From NCBI RefSeq assembly GCF_000002425.4, contig NC_037275.1, positions 894,636 through 958,635 on the forward strand: 64,000 nt of DNA. Direction: 5' to 3'. The notes below the pieces were generated by a model. That model was not told the origin of the DNA. It was given only the letters and a program-made list of their open reading frames with translations, and searched no databases. Numbering within the stretch: position 1 is the first letter of the stretch; every line of letters begins with the position of its first letter. This stretch comes from Physcomitrium patens (lineage: Eukaryota; Streptophyta; Bryopsida; Funariales; Funariaceae). A program made the translations under genes and the position numbers. Positions 1 through 10,354 of this stretch are shown in pieces.

Positions 1-789
1 GTTTCAAAACAAGGATATGTACAAAGATGCATTTGGTGTAATGATGCTTTACACACTAGAAAAGATTGTAATGAATTTAATAATATGATACGGCAGGGAA
101 TTATTTGCTGGAAAGATGGGAAGATAGCATTGAAAAATAGAGAGGATCTTCTTCAAACCAATTTTGGCAAGGGAGGAATGAAAGCATTGGTTCAAGATTA
201 CTTAAAAGAGCATGGAACAGCAGCACGAGAAAGTGCAAGTTATGGTGCTAGAGTAGATGATGAAATTGGTGGAACTACGGAAACTAGTGAATTTTGGACT
301 TTTGCCGTTTCTATAATGCAAGAAGGGAAATTACTTCGAGAAGCGTTATTGAGGACTGCAGCTACAATACGAGGTAGATCAGGCTGGGATGATCCTGTTG
401 AGTCTCTTTCAGTTCATGTATATATTGCTAAGAACCAACATGAAGCTTTGATGGAAGAAAAGAGACGAGGAAATTTTGATGATACTAGAGAAGGAAATTC
501 TTTTAAGAGGCAAAGTCGAGGAGACAAGGCTCGGGAGGCAGCTTCACAAGAATTGCCTGTAAAGGATACCTCAGCATCATTGGGAGAAAAAACAACGGAG
601 ACAAAAGATAAGGGCAAATCAATTGCTTATAAGCTACTTTCTGACATTGAAGCGGCAACAAATTTGAAAGGGGTGTTGGAAGAACGTATATTAAACGCTA
701 AGGTGGAATTCACATTGAAAGAAGTCTTGGAAATTGCAAAGAAGGAGTTTCATGATGTTATCATTGACAGCATTAAGCGAAAGAGGTAA
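1..789 (+). pseudogene. gag: A1 Gag C-terminal part with CCHC zinc knuckle
   Basis: Frame 1 is open from the window start to a TAA at 787-789, so the protein begins outside the window. Codons 10-23 (nt 28-69) form a retroviral zinc knuckle, CX2CX4HX4C, with Cys10, Cys13, His18 and Cys23. This motif binds nucleic acid in Gag nucleocapsids. The rest (about 240 residues) is charged, Lys/Glu-rich and has no further recognisable domain; it ends in a basic SIKRKR tail. The protease frame starts two codons later in the same frame, so only the stop at 787-789 separates Gag from Pro. This could be a normal suppressible stop or decay. Classified as pseudogene because the element downstream is broken. 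Confidence 0.8.
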
Positions 790-792
790 TTA

Positions 793-1461
793 ATGGGCGA
801 AAATGGAATGAGTCATGCTATTGATGCAAGAATATGTAGAGATGAAGAAGAGGTTGATATTGGTTACAAGCAACCAACAAATGAAAAGAATGGATATAAT
901 CAGCGAGTACGTTTCGAAGATTCTAGTGACAAGGAAATGGAAACTTTGAGCCATTATATTCGAAAGCATTGGGCAAGGGCAACTACTGAGGTATTGGTGA
1001 AGGTAGGAGATATAGAAGAACCAATAGTTGCCTTGGTGGACCATGGTTCTGAAATAAATCTCATGTCTAAAGATCTTTATAAGAAGCAAAAATGGCCAAT
1101 TGATATAGAACATAGATGGGCAATACGAGCAGCTAATAACACACGAGGCGAATTATATGGAGCTTGTCCAGATGTCAAAATTCGGATTGGGGATATTGCA
1201 ACGGAGCAACATTTCTTCGTTCAAGATACAACGTCTTATCCATTGATTTTAGGACAACCTTATATCACGGCAACACGGATGGAAACAAAAGTATTTGACG
1301 ATGGTTCTGCTTATGCAAGAGTACGGAACGAAGATGGGAGGAAAGCTATACAATTTCTAACAGTACCTCCTAACCATAAACGGAATCGAGATAGGTTGAG
1401 GGAGAAACCATTGCCAAAGATTGTTGAAGGATTTAAGGATTTTGGAGAGGTACCACTGTAA
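793..1461 (+). pseudogene. pro: A1 retroviral-type aspartic protease
   Basis: A 222-residue open stretch in the same frame as Gag. The central region has the pepsin-like retroviral protease signature: hydrophobic strand, then VDHGSEINLMS (Asp-His-Gly in place of Asp-Ser/Thr-Gly), and about 70 residues later PLILGQPYI, which matches the conserved ILG flap-proximal motif. The enzyme would cleave the Gag-Pol polyprotein inside the virus-like particle. The reading frame ends at TAA 1459-1461, where a one-base shift moves the polyprotein into frame 3 (from 1464). The same spot in related copies reads through to a DYGG-type segment, so the stop is the result of a frameshift. Family assignment is firm; activity with DHG is unknown. 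Confidence 0.8.
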
Positions 1462-1463
1462 AG

Positions 1464-3203
1464 CGAGATTATGGAGGTACAAAAGAGGAGGTACTCTCGC
1501 GAAATGAAGGTGCCTTTGATGCGAGTTTTATTGGTATATTGGAGAATGGAAATATTATGTATAAGAAAGTTGATGATTTTAAAAGAAAAGAAAGAAAAAG
1601 ATTATATAATATTGAAGGACAATTACGCAAGATAAGTGCATTGCAAGAGGATGAGAGGATTTTGGGTGTTTATGAAGAAAATGGACTGGAAGATTCATTG
1701 GAATTGATTACATCTATTGGATTAGGGGATAATGATAAGATTGTTGAGATTCATTCGAGAGAGATTTATACCATGCTGGAATCTTTTCAAGCATCAGAAG
1801 TCACAGTAGAGACGAGATATAAAACGGCAGATAAGAAGGTAAAGCCTGTTGCCGGACCATTACCAGAGGATTCTAAAGAACAAATGGGAGAAGCATCAAA
1901 AGAAGCAAGTTTAAGAGATCCAATGAGTATTGGACATCAGTTTACTAAAGAGACTTTTGAAGAATTGAAGATTGGTTCTGATGGTTCTTTATTGCCGGAG
2001 GAAATTACTTGCTTCAAAAAGATGTTGGCTAAACAAAGTAGATCGTTTGTCTTCGAATCTCATGAAATTGGATGTGTGGATCCAAATATTATAACACCTA
2101 TGGTTATCTTCACTGTACCGCATGTACCTTGGAATCTAAGACCGATTCCAGTACCGAGGGCACATTTTCCTAAATTGGTGGAACTATTGAAAGAAAAGAT
2201 AAAGATGAAAATATTGGAACCTTCATTTGCGCCGTATTCTAGTTGATGGTTCACAGTACCTAAGAAGAATGGGTCACTACAGTTTATTCAAGATATGCAA
2301 CCGGTGAATGCTGTAACTGTCAGAAATGCAAGAATTGGACCTATTGTGGATGAATTTGCTGAGGCGTTTGCTGGAAGGGCGATCTATTCAATGGGTGATT
2401 TGTATTCAGGTTATGATCAATTTCAACTTGCCGAAGGAAGTAGAGATATGACAACGATGAGGACACTGCTTGGATTGGTTAGAATGTGCACTCTTCCTCA
2501 AGGCGCGACCAACGCAGTTGCGCATATGATGAATGGGATGAATAAGGTATTGAGAGATTTTATTCCGGAAAAGACTATGCCTTTTCTGGATGATGTTCCT
2601 ATAAAAGGGTGCAGAGAAGGAGACAAGGATGAAACTTTAGATACGAGGGGGTGTCGCAGATATGTTGTTGATCATATACAAGATTGTGAAAAGATTTTAA
2701 CTCGGCTTGGAGAAGTTCATCTTACATTATCGGGTATGAAGTCCGTATTTGGAGTACGAGAGGTTGTAATTGTTGGACATTTATGTGGATCTTACGGAAG
2801 AAAACCAGATCCGACTAAAGTTGATGCAATTGGAAGGATGAAAGAAGATTGTGATTCTTTAACAGAGGTTCGCAGGTTTTTGGATGCATGTGTATTTTAT
2901 CGAATCTGGATCCCTCATTTTGCTCACATAGCGGATCCATTATATGAACTGTTACGTAAGGGTTACCGATTTAAATGGAAAGAAAGGCATATTCAGGCAA
3001 TGCAAAGATTGAAGAAATTATTGATGTCACCTCCAATATTGAGGAAGGTTGATTATAAGTACAATAGACCAGTGATTCTTACTGTAGACGCTAGTCCAAT
3101 TGCCGTTGGATGGGCTGTGGGTCAAGATGATTCAAGTGGGAGTAGATTTGCAGTTCGATTTGGGGCTAAAGTTTTAAGTATTCGTCAGCGTGCATATTCG
3201 TAA
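1464..3203 (+). pseudogene. pol: A1 reverse transcriptase and RNase H N-terminal half
   Basis: Frame 3 is open from 1464 apart from TGA at 2244-2246 and TAA at 3201-3203. Up to about 2050 is the protease-RT linker. RT follows: the palm motif MGDLYSGYDQFQ (first catalytic Asp), LPQGATNAVAHMM, and FLDDV at about 2586-2600, which supplies the two YxDD aspartates. A connection region is followed by RNase H beginning at ILTVDASP (about 3080), whose Asp is the first RNase H catalytic residue. The TGA sits inside the conserved YSS-x-WF motif where Arg is usual, and the TAA sits where Gln precedes VKRELW; both are explained by a single C-to-T change. All RT catalytic residues are present, but the stops split the enzyme. 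Confidence 0.88.
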
Positions 3204-4937
3204 GTCAAAAGAGAACTTTGGGCGGTCGTTTCGGCTATGAAAGCTGAAAAGGACTATTTGATTGGGGCAGTAGTAGTAATTGAAACAGATTGCTTGCCAT
3301 TGCTTGGAATGATTATTAACTGTTCAACGCCAGATATTGCAATGTTGAGATGGATTGCTTATATTAAGTCACTAAATCCAGAATTTAAGCATATCACTGG
3401 AAAGGACAATTTAGTAGCAGACATGCTATCTCGAGCAAGATACGAGAGGAAGGATGAAATGGTTGAAGACATTGATGATGTCGGATTGAAATTCTATTCA
3501 ATATCAAATCTCAACAGAGAAGACAAGCTATTTCTTGAAGAATCTTATGAAGGAGAATTATTGGATATTGGTCATTATTTGAATACCTTGACTAAGCAGG
3601 AGAATTGGCCTATAGAAAAATTCAAACAAATAAGAAAAAAAACATATGGATTTTTACTTCGAGATAGATTCTTATGGAAGAGACCGAAGAAAGGAATTGG
3701 GATGCCACAACGAGTGATAGGCAAAAGGGAAGAAAAACTAAAATTATTAAAGGAGTTTCATGATAGTTTATGGGCAGGGCATAGAGAAATCTGGACTACT
3801 TTTGCTAAACTCAAGGAACGATATTGGTGGAAAAATATGTATCGAGATGTGCTCTCATTTGTAGAGTCATGTGAAATCTATCAATCGTATTCTAATATCC
3901 GACACCGAGATGGTTTTCATCCTACGTATCCTCTGGCTATTCATTTTAAATGGGTTGTTGATTTGATTATTATGCCGGTTGGGTTATGGCAGATGAGATA
4001 TTTGGTTTTAGCTCGTGAAGATTTATCAAATCAAGTAGAAGGAAGAGCATTGAGGACAAAATCTACAGAGGGGATTTGTAGGTTTTTGCTTGAAGATGTC
4101 ATTTGCCATTACGGGTGCGTAGGAAAAATCACTGCAGATCGTGGAGAATTAAATTCACAAGAAGCTCGTAAGTTCTTTGAAAAATGTGGAGTTAAACTAT
4201 CACTGACTACTGCTTATAATCCGGAAGGGAATGCGAAAAGCGAACGCGGTCACCTGCCGATTGTGAAAGCATTGGTTAAAGCTTGTAATGGGAAGATTAA
4301 AGAGTGGCCACGGCTTTTGTCATTTGCATTATGGGCTGATCGAACAACACATAGTTCGGTGACAGGATATATGCCAGTAGAACTTATGACAGGTCAAAAA
4401 CCAATTATGCCGATTGAAGAAAAGGTATTTACTTGGAGTATGCTACCATGGGAAGATGGATTGACAAGAGAAGAACTTCTGGCTATTAGGATTCGACAAT
4501 TGGAGCAAAGAACGAAAGATGTCCAGATAGCATTGGGAAGGTTAAAAAGAGCAAGGTTACAAAACAAGGCGCGATTCGATAAGCAACATCGATTGAGACC
4601 AAAAGCAATCGAGGAAGGTGACTGGGTACTTGTTTATGACAATAGTCTGGATAATCAACATAGTACTTTGCGGAAATTCTCAAAACGTTGGTTTGGACTA
4701 TATGTGGTAACAACTGTTCATGGTAATGCAACTTAGTCATTACGGGAGTTAGATGGTACAAAATTGAAAATACCAATTGCATGGAAGCGAGTAAAAATAT
4801 TTAAACGAAGACACGTAGAAATGAATATGGAACACCTTAATGAAGGTATAGAGATTCCGCAGCAAGAAGATGAAAGTGATTTGGATAATGAAGGTGACGA
4901 AGACGAACTGGACAAATACATAGAGGATATATTCTGA
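3204..4937 (+). pseudogene. pol: A1 RNase H C-terminal half and integrase
   Basis: Same frame as the preceding segment. RNase H continues with VKRELW (catalytic Glu), VIETDCLP and VADMLSRA (catalytic Asp residues). Integrase then shows an N-terminal HHCC zinc site with His at HDS and AGH, but the Cys pair reads CEIYQ, so the second Cys is Tyr. The DDE core is complete: Asp in VVDLIIMP, Asp in TADRGE, Glu in NAKSERGH. A C-terminal domain with FDKQHRLRPK and VLVYDN follows. TAG at 4734-4736 interrupts the frame near the end; the frame then continues to TGA 4935-4937 with an acidic tail. The Tyr replacement and the stop imply no functional integrase. Confidence 0.88.
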
Positions 4938-4987
4938 ATCAAATAGCAATTGGGTAAATTGGTGCATACCAGAGGATGCACAGGTTC

Positions 4988-4999
4988 AGAGGGGGTGGA
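4988..4999 (+). other. A1 polypurine tract
   Basis: A purine-rich run containing five consecutive G residues (AGAGGGGGTGGA) lies directly before the TGTC start of the 3' LTR. In LTR retrotransposons this RNase H-resistant tract primes plus-strand DNA synthesis. Position and composition fit exactly. Confidence 0.8.
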
Positions 5000-6362
5000 T
5001 GTCATGTTGTAACACGAGTATACAGTGAAAATAAAAAAAAAGGGGAATTTTATTAATATTCAATTACCTCGAATATTGGGAGCATCGACCAACTCCAGTA
5101 CAAATACTGAGTGGTCAGGTTCAGTCACTCCGTTACAGTCAGCCGGGGCATACTGAAATGCTCCATTCGATTCCAATAACGGGAGTCAGTAGGAAGAGAA
5201 GGACCAATTCACACGACGGGTTCGAAGAGCCAATTGGATCTAATTTCGAGAATCCAATCCGGATCCTCTTATCCAATATGAGACCTGAATTGGCCGGTCA
5301 ACCCAATGCAGTCTAATTACGGGAAATCCAGGTCTTACTACGGGTCTTAGCCAATCTGACGCGAGGACCAATTTGACCCAATTACGGGAACATCAAGGTT
5401 ACTACGGGCATCTTTCCCAATATGAGACCTGAATTGGTCGGGCGACTCAATGTGGTCCCGATTACGGGGTTCGATTCTATTTCAGGCTCTCTTGTTCTCT
5501 GTGTCATTTCAGAGAACGTTGTTTTCGGTAAATGGATTTCTTAAAGGTAAAAATGGAGGAGAAAGCTCTGACGGCGAGAGCCAATTTTGAATCCAAGCTT
5601 GACGGCGAGAGCCAATTTCGGATCCAAGCTTGAGGTGGGAGCCAATTCCGGATCTAAGACGGAAGATTGAAGAAATTCAGAGGATAAGGTTAGGGGGGAC
5701 ATAGTTTTGAAAGGGGTTTTTTTTTTTCTCTGGGAAATCGAGGGGAGCTAGTTTTCAAGCTTTTGCAAGGTTACCAGTTCGGTTTTCATTGGAGGTTTTT
5801 GAAGATCAAAGGGATTAGAGAGAGGAGCTTCATGCTTCGGGTCGGGGAAGGAAAGACAGAGAATTTGGATTTTTCTTCTTCGTAGAGTTTTGGGAAGGCT
5901 GAGGCAATCGCTGCTGAAGTCAGTATTGTAATGGTGAATTGAGATTTTTAATGAAGTGGGTTTGAATACTTTTGACTGTTTTGTGAAATCGAGTTACGTC
6001 TGTGATTGAAGGATTAAAAGGGCGTCTATAGGATTGAGTATGCGGAGTGAATGAAATTTATTGGGTTAATCTAACAAGACAGTCAGTGGATACAAGATCG
6101 TAAGTACAAAGCGGTATTGAAGATTAACAGTTTGGGTTGTTCGGGGTTCTCTATAATGTCTAGAGACCTACCGGCTGGGGCAAAAAGGACTTCGACAAGC
6201 AGTCGAAGAGCATCCGTATAGATTTACGGTACATTGTTGCAGTCGTTTATATTCCAGCAGTCAAAACTGATAGACTGCTTGACTATCGACGAATCTCCAT
6301 ACTACCTTCTATAGCCAAACGCTCGGCGCGTTCTCGAGCAGGAAAGCACGTAATACGATAGC
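5000..6362 (+). repeat. A1 3' LTR
   Basis: Begins TGTCATGTTGTAACACG just after the polypurine tract and ends with a stretch shared with other A LTR ends (CCTTCTATAG..., then TAATACGATA) at 6362. The consensus ends TACGACA, so the last bases are mutated. Length is about 1.36 kb. Inside are two partial copies of a segment around CCAATATGAGACCTGAATTG (about 5268-5345 and 5412-5478) and the 31-bp tandem at 5570-5658. No coding sequence is seen. The LTR would carry the promoter and polyadenylation signals. The right boundary rests on comparison with other copies in this window. Confidence 0.75.
5570..5658 (+). repeat. 31-bp tandem repeat inside A1 LTR
   Basis: Two near-identical 31-bp units (5570-5600, 5601-5631), each starting GACGGCGAGAGCCAATT and ending AAGCTT, followed by a third, shorter and diverged unit to 5658. 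Small tandem repeats in LTR U3 regions are often part of the promoter/enhancer; no function can be read here. Confidence 0.8.
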
Positions 6363-6734
6363 GTCAGATTGGCTGAGGCCCGTAGTAAGACCTAGATTTT
6401 TCTGTAATTAGACTGTATTAGGTTGTCCGACCAATTCAAGTCTCATATTGGGTAAGAGGACCCGGATTGGATTCTTGAAATTGGATCCAATTGGCTCTTT
6501 GAACCAAGCTCATCCATAATGTGAATTGGTCCTTTTCCTTCCTACTAACTGTCGTTATTGGAATCGAACGGAGCATTTCAGTATGCCCCGGCTGACTGTA
6601 ACGGGGTGACTGAACCTGGCCACTCAGTATTTGCACTGGAGTTGGTCGTTGCTTCCAATATTCGACATAACTGAACATTAATAAAAGTCCCCTTTCTTTA
6701 TATTTTCAAAGTATAATTGTGTTACAACACGACA
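6363..6734 (-). repeat. Inverted fragment of an A-family LTR
   Basis: Read on the minus strand from 6734, this starts TGTCGTGTTGTAACAC and follows the first about 372 bp of the A1 3' LTR (5000-5372) closely, including CCAATATTG/CGACCAACTCC, CAGCCGGGGCATACTG and CCAATATGAGAC-type blocks. It stops at GCCAATCTGACGC, where it butts directly onto the end of the A1 3' LTR. The two copies therefore form an inverted repeat with about 990 bp between them. The LTR start overlaps a family B primer-binding site on its other side. Confidence 0.85.
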
Positions 6735-6743
6735 GCGGTGCCA
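6726..6743 (-). other. Family B primer-binding site (cut)
   Basis: On the minus strand, TGGCACCGCTGTCG lies three bases after the end of the B LTR at 6747. It matches the intact PBS of B2 (33288-33305) up to TGTCG. From there the sequence becomes the inverted A LTR start. The shared TGTCG makes the exact breakpoint ambiguous. Confidence 0.7.
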
Positions 6744-6746
6744 AAA

Positions 6747-7488
6747 TGTGGTTGTCGTTTTACTTATTCTGAAAGAAACCTCCTAGAATAAATCCGTATA
6801 GAGAGGATTCGAACACAAGGAAAGACCATGTATATGAGCTCCAATTGTTAGGATCACACAATTAACCGTTACTGCTGAATGCTTACCATACCGAAGAACA
6901 CTTAACTTTTCTTCCTACTGTCCACTCTCTCATATCAATACAATAACATCAATGACAACGATTTTAGTACCCTGTGTAATTCACGAACACACAAGCATAT
7001 CCCAAACCCTGAAACGAACAACTTCTAATCCACAGAATCTGATCAAGTTAATTCCTTCGATTACAATTCCTCTCCACTGAACTTACAACCTTGCGATAAA
7101 CAGTGACTAGAAACTTCCATATGTCCTCAATCTTTCACAACAATTGATAAATAGTGATCCATAAACAACTTCGTAAATCAAACATTAATTCATTAAATCG
7201 ATTCTCTTCACTAGAATCAACACTAACACAAAAGAAACAAAAAAATTAAGAAGAAGAGATAGCACCAAGCTTATCCGCAGCTCAATACTATCGCAGTCTG
7301 GTATTTTCTTCCCATCTCCCATCCTCCTTATACTACCCTGAGTTACCAACTCCTATACTACAGATGATAAGTACTTTTCTTAGTTATTCATCCATTCTAC
7401 CTGCTGAACCACCTTTTCAATAATTATCTATCCCTGTTTACACTATACACTAGGCATCTATATTTTGAAAATAACTACTTATTCTACA
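6747..7488 (-). repeat. Family B LTR (5' LTR of a lost element)
   Basis: On the plus strand it starts TGTGGTTGTCGTTTTACTTATTC and ends ACTACTTATTCTACA; on the minus strand that is TGTAGAATAAGTAG to CACA. It is closely similar to the B1 5' LTR (17076-17815). It shares the block AAGCTTGGTGCTA...CTCTTC present in all B LTRs here. A cut PBS follows on the minus strand, so this was a 5' LTR whose internal region is gone. Confidence 0.85.
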
Positions 7489-8168
7489 CATGGACATACA
7501 TAATTATGTTAATAATTACCTATATGATTAAATAAAAGTAGATAAAATTAGATTTATTTTATAATATTTTTTAAATAAGCTTCCTATAAGCTTCATAGAT
7601 ATTGCTTTGACTTTACATGTGTTTGTAGTTGATTGATAGGTTTGAAACTTGGTCAATAAGTTAACGATATATTAGTAGCTTATGAAACAAGTTAACTATG
7701 TAGTGCACATGTAAAAAACTTCTTTTGTAAGTTAAGATATATGTCTTGCAAAGACAACATGTTTTGAAAGTCCTACAAGGTATTATTACGTAGCTCCTAG
7801 TTAAGAATATATATAGAGGTAAGAGTGAAGCCTTCTTTACTCTTCTCAAGGCCTTTCTAGTCTTTAGTCTTATTTCAAGTTTTTTTAAATCTTTTTTTTT
7901 TAAAAAAGCCATTCTAATTTAATGTTATATCATTTTTGAGTAGTTTTTTAGTCTTTTCAAGTGACATAAGAGAATATTGATATTTTAATTTTTTAAGGCT
8001 TATATCCTTGATAATTTGACAAGAGTGTTAACTCATTGTTCTTGTCTTGTTTTAGAAGTGAGTGGATTATTTTATTTCTATTGTTGTATTTTAAAGGTTG
8101 TAGAATATCTATCTTTAAATAAATTTTTTATTTTTTAACATTAATTAAAATTTTCTTTAAAGAAAATA
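7486..8168 (+). repeat. Family D LTR (D1)
   Basis: Starts near CATGGACATAC and parallels the D copies at 42787-43314 and 57628-58157 over several hundred bases (shared blocks: GCTTCATAGAT, TTGACTTTACATGTG, GAATATATAT-AGAGG, AGAGTGAAGCC). The first few bases of the consensus TGTCATGGACATG have been lost at the junction with the B LTR. The right end is placed just before a primer-binding-like sequence and is approximate. Confidence 0.7.
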
Positions 8169-8170
8169 AA

Positions 8171-8184
8171 TTTGATATTAGAGA
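8171..8184 (+). other. D1 primer-binding-like site
   Basis: TTTGATATTAGAGA follows the LTR and resembles the TTTGGTATCAGAGC site complementary to plant initiator Met-tRNA, used by many plant retroelements. Two or three substitutions; assignment is moderate. Confidence 0.5.
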
Positions 8185-8811
8185 TTTTGGATTATCCTCT
8201 AATTCGACTTATGGATTTGTTAAGTTATTTAAAATAGAAGAAAAAATCATAGATACTACACTTCATAGAAGTGAGAATAGATTTTTAACTATTGTAGATC
8301 TTCATGAACTTGTCAACACTCTTAGAGTAGAAATTTTACACATCATTAGTATCAACCATAGAATCACTAATCCTATGCCTATAGAAAAAGTTCAAAATCT
8401 ATGAGAAGAAATTATATAGTTGAAGGAAGCAAGTAAATCAATCTCACAACCAAATTCAAAAAGTTTTGCTTCTATAAGTATAATAAGGACACGAATTAGT
8501 ATGCTAAATAAGTTTGATGGAATAAGATTAAAATTTTGAGGATTTTTGCAATAAGTCAAATTCTATTTAAGTTTGCATCTTTTCTAATATCTTGATAGAT
8601 TTATACAAGTTGAGTTTATAGGTGTACTTCTATCTAAAAGTACTATCTTTTGATTTGCACCATTAATAAAAAAAGATTTATGACTCTTTTATGATTTAAC
8701 TTCATTCCTAGAAGTGTTTATAGCTATATTCAAAAAAAATAATTGAAAAAGAATAGATGTTGTTCTTGTTGCATTCAAGCTTCGATATACCAAAGCAATT
8801 GAAGTAATAGA
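8185..8811 (+). pseudogene. gag: D1 leader and Gag fragment (Ty3/Sushi type)
   Basis: After an untranslated leader to about 8280, a broken frame continues to about 8811. Recognisable blocks include NKFDG-RLKF-GFL-QVKFYLSLH, a Tyr-Pro-like block and EFIGVLLSKSTIF-FAPLI, which fit the Ty3/Sushi-like retrotransposon Gag (GF-x-QV; W/F-FAPL-E). Several in-frame stops are present. Gag would form the particle shell and bind RNA. The fragment ends where the 3' LTR remnant of B1 begins. It could be the beginning of the D element whose pol resumes at 22195, but protease and RT are missing between, so this link is only a possibility. Confidence 0.6.
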
Positions 8812-8814
8812 GGT

Positions 8815-9320
8815 GGGTTTGAATACGGAGAAAGACTGGTTACATGAATTGAGTCTATTAGTGTCACAATTGACTGTACTCTAGCTATCTAAAATCAATT
8901 ATCAAACTACAAAATACTAAGGTTTACTACTTCCGTCTTGATTCAATACATAATCCATTCTACCACTATCAATTCAACAATACTTCTCTCAATCACAATT
9001 CTTCATAAGTAAATAATAAAAGCAAAGAAAACAAAGAAGTAGCACCAAGCTTACTTCGACTTACAACTCTCACAGTCTGGCTCTCGGCTTACAATTCTCA
9101 CAGTCTTACTTCGATCTCTCTTTCTTCAACCTATTTATCCTACCAAAAAGATGATCTGTTGCGCAACGGATTTCAAAGGTTATGATCTTTTGAATTCTTA
9201 ACCATTTGTTCTACTAACAATCTACTATTACCAACTAAACTGTCTAATCATAAGTCTAATTCTTAAGGTTGTCAATAACCAACTAGTAACTTACCACAAA
9301 GTTTATTTACTTATTCTACA
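8815..9320 (-). repeat. B1 3' LTR, shortened
   Basis: Ends on the plus strand with TTACTTATTCTACA followed by TAGCCCCACTTC, the polypurine tract in reverse. It contains the B-family AAGCTT block and about three copies of the short CTCACAGTCTGGC repeat (9060-9115). It begins around GAATACGGAGAAAGAC, lacking the outer part seen in complete B LTRs, and is more diverged than 17076-17815. Confidence 0.75.
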
Positions 9321-9333
9321 TAGCCCCACTTCT
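9321..9333 (-). other. B1 polypurine tract
   Basis: Minus strand AAGTGGGGCTA directly before the LTR start TGTAGAAT. The same tract (AGGAGTGGGGCTA) precedes the 3' LTR of B2 (24824-24836) and B3 (34698 on). Confidence 0.8.
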
Positions 9334-9372
9334 AATTGTACAGCATTCTTGCAAACATTATTTAGCCTCAAC

Positions 9373-10354
9373 TTATAAAGACATAGCAGCATTGGCGTCT
9401 TCAGTCAATGGCATTGGCTTACCACCCTTTGAATTGGTAACCTTCTCCTCTGCTACATCTTCATCATCTGCCTCAGTGTTTGAGGGTTCTCCATCCAAAT
9501 GTGCCATCAGATCTTCATTCAAAAAATCCAATTTCCGTACCTGAGACTCAAGTTGGGTAATTTGATTGTCACACTCCTCCAACATCTTCTGCCATTCTTT
9601 TGTTGGTTTCAAAGGTATCTTTGAAGGTGTTATCGCTGAAACTCGCATATTAGTCCGCACTAAGTTATTGGCCTCCTTCACTAATGCGGCTAGTTTAGTC
9701 TACAACATCACAACCTCTATCTACAGTCGCTCTTGCTGTTCCTTCCAATTGATCTCCATCCTTACTTTTTTAGATACCATGTTTGCCATCTTCTCCTTAA
9801 CCACAAAAGAAAACATGATACTTATCAAGAGCCCTCCTCCTACTTCTTACTATGGTCCAATCAATTGGGTCGACTCCCTCTTTTGTAACAGAAAATTCCT
9901 CTCAGATTTATGTATACTAAAGTTTAAGCTAATTTCCATTGATCCGTGTTGTAAATTTAGTACCCATAAAATCTTCCAATTGTACTGAACCATTTGGAAA
10001 TCCATCAATAATTCGATATGGCCCATGCCATCGAACTTGAAATTTTCTTAAATTTTTTTTAAATCGACTATCATAAAGAAGTATCAAATCATTTGGCATA
10101 AAAGCCTTTGGTCTAAGCTTACTATCATAATAATTACTATCAATTGGTGGTAGTTTATCTGAACCTTGCAAAAACGTAAATAACTGTGTATTTCTAAAAT
10201 CTTTTTGCCTTTTCAATGACCAATAGATATCTAACTTCATTGGTTCCATGTTGGTGATAACTACAAGAGACAACGATCCCAGATCGCACTTAGACCTCAC
10301 ATTAAGGCCACTTTCCGATCATTTTGGTACTCTCTTTGCTCTTTCCATCGACAT
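9373..10354 (-). pseudogene. B1 extra ORF after integrase, recombinant
   Basis: Starts at ATG 10354 (MSMERAKR). Its first about 65 residues, including NMEPMKL and a Trp shortly after, match the start of the corresponding B2 ORF (ATG 26604). At about 10140 the text switches to a second copy of the integrase C-terminal domain (YYDSKLRPK, RWHGPYRI; about 9950-10140). It then returns to the extra ORF's C-terminal part at 9373-9681: a heptad-rich coiled coil (QITQLESQVRKLDFLNEDL) and an acidic tail, which also match B2 (QVRKLGEYNKDL). No transmembrane segment is seen. Function unknown. The inserted integrase piece points to template switching or unequal recombination. Confidence 0.65.

Larger units (their letters stand above)
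1..6362 (+). mobile_element. Ty3/gypsy element A1, left end outside window
   Basis: This is an LTR retrotransposon read on the plus strand. It shows, in order, the Gag C-terminus with a zinc knuckle, an aspartic protease, reverse transcriptase, RNase H, integrase (Ty3 order: integrase after RNase H), a polypurine tract and a 3' LTR. The 5' LTR, PBS and most of Gag lie left of position 1. Internal coding DNA is less AT-rich and much less broken than other family A copies here (17816-22194, 43470-49740), so A1 is the youngest A insertion in the window. It still carries three in-frame stops in pol, one frameshift and one stop between Gag and protease. The order of domains is seen directly; relative youth is inferred from the number of disruptions. 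Confidence 0.9.

Noticed and set aside
414..617. Open minus-strand frame opposite Gag
   Set aside because: It lies antisense to a clear Gag frame and has no motif.
790..1113. Open minus-strand frame opposite the protease
   Set aside because: Hydrophobic text results from reading the coding strand backwards; no independent support.
9566..9988. 140-codon plus-strand open frame
   Set aside because: Antisense to the extra ORF and integrase end of B1, whose text is conserved in B2.
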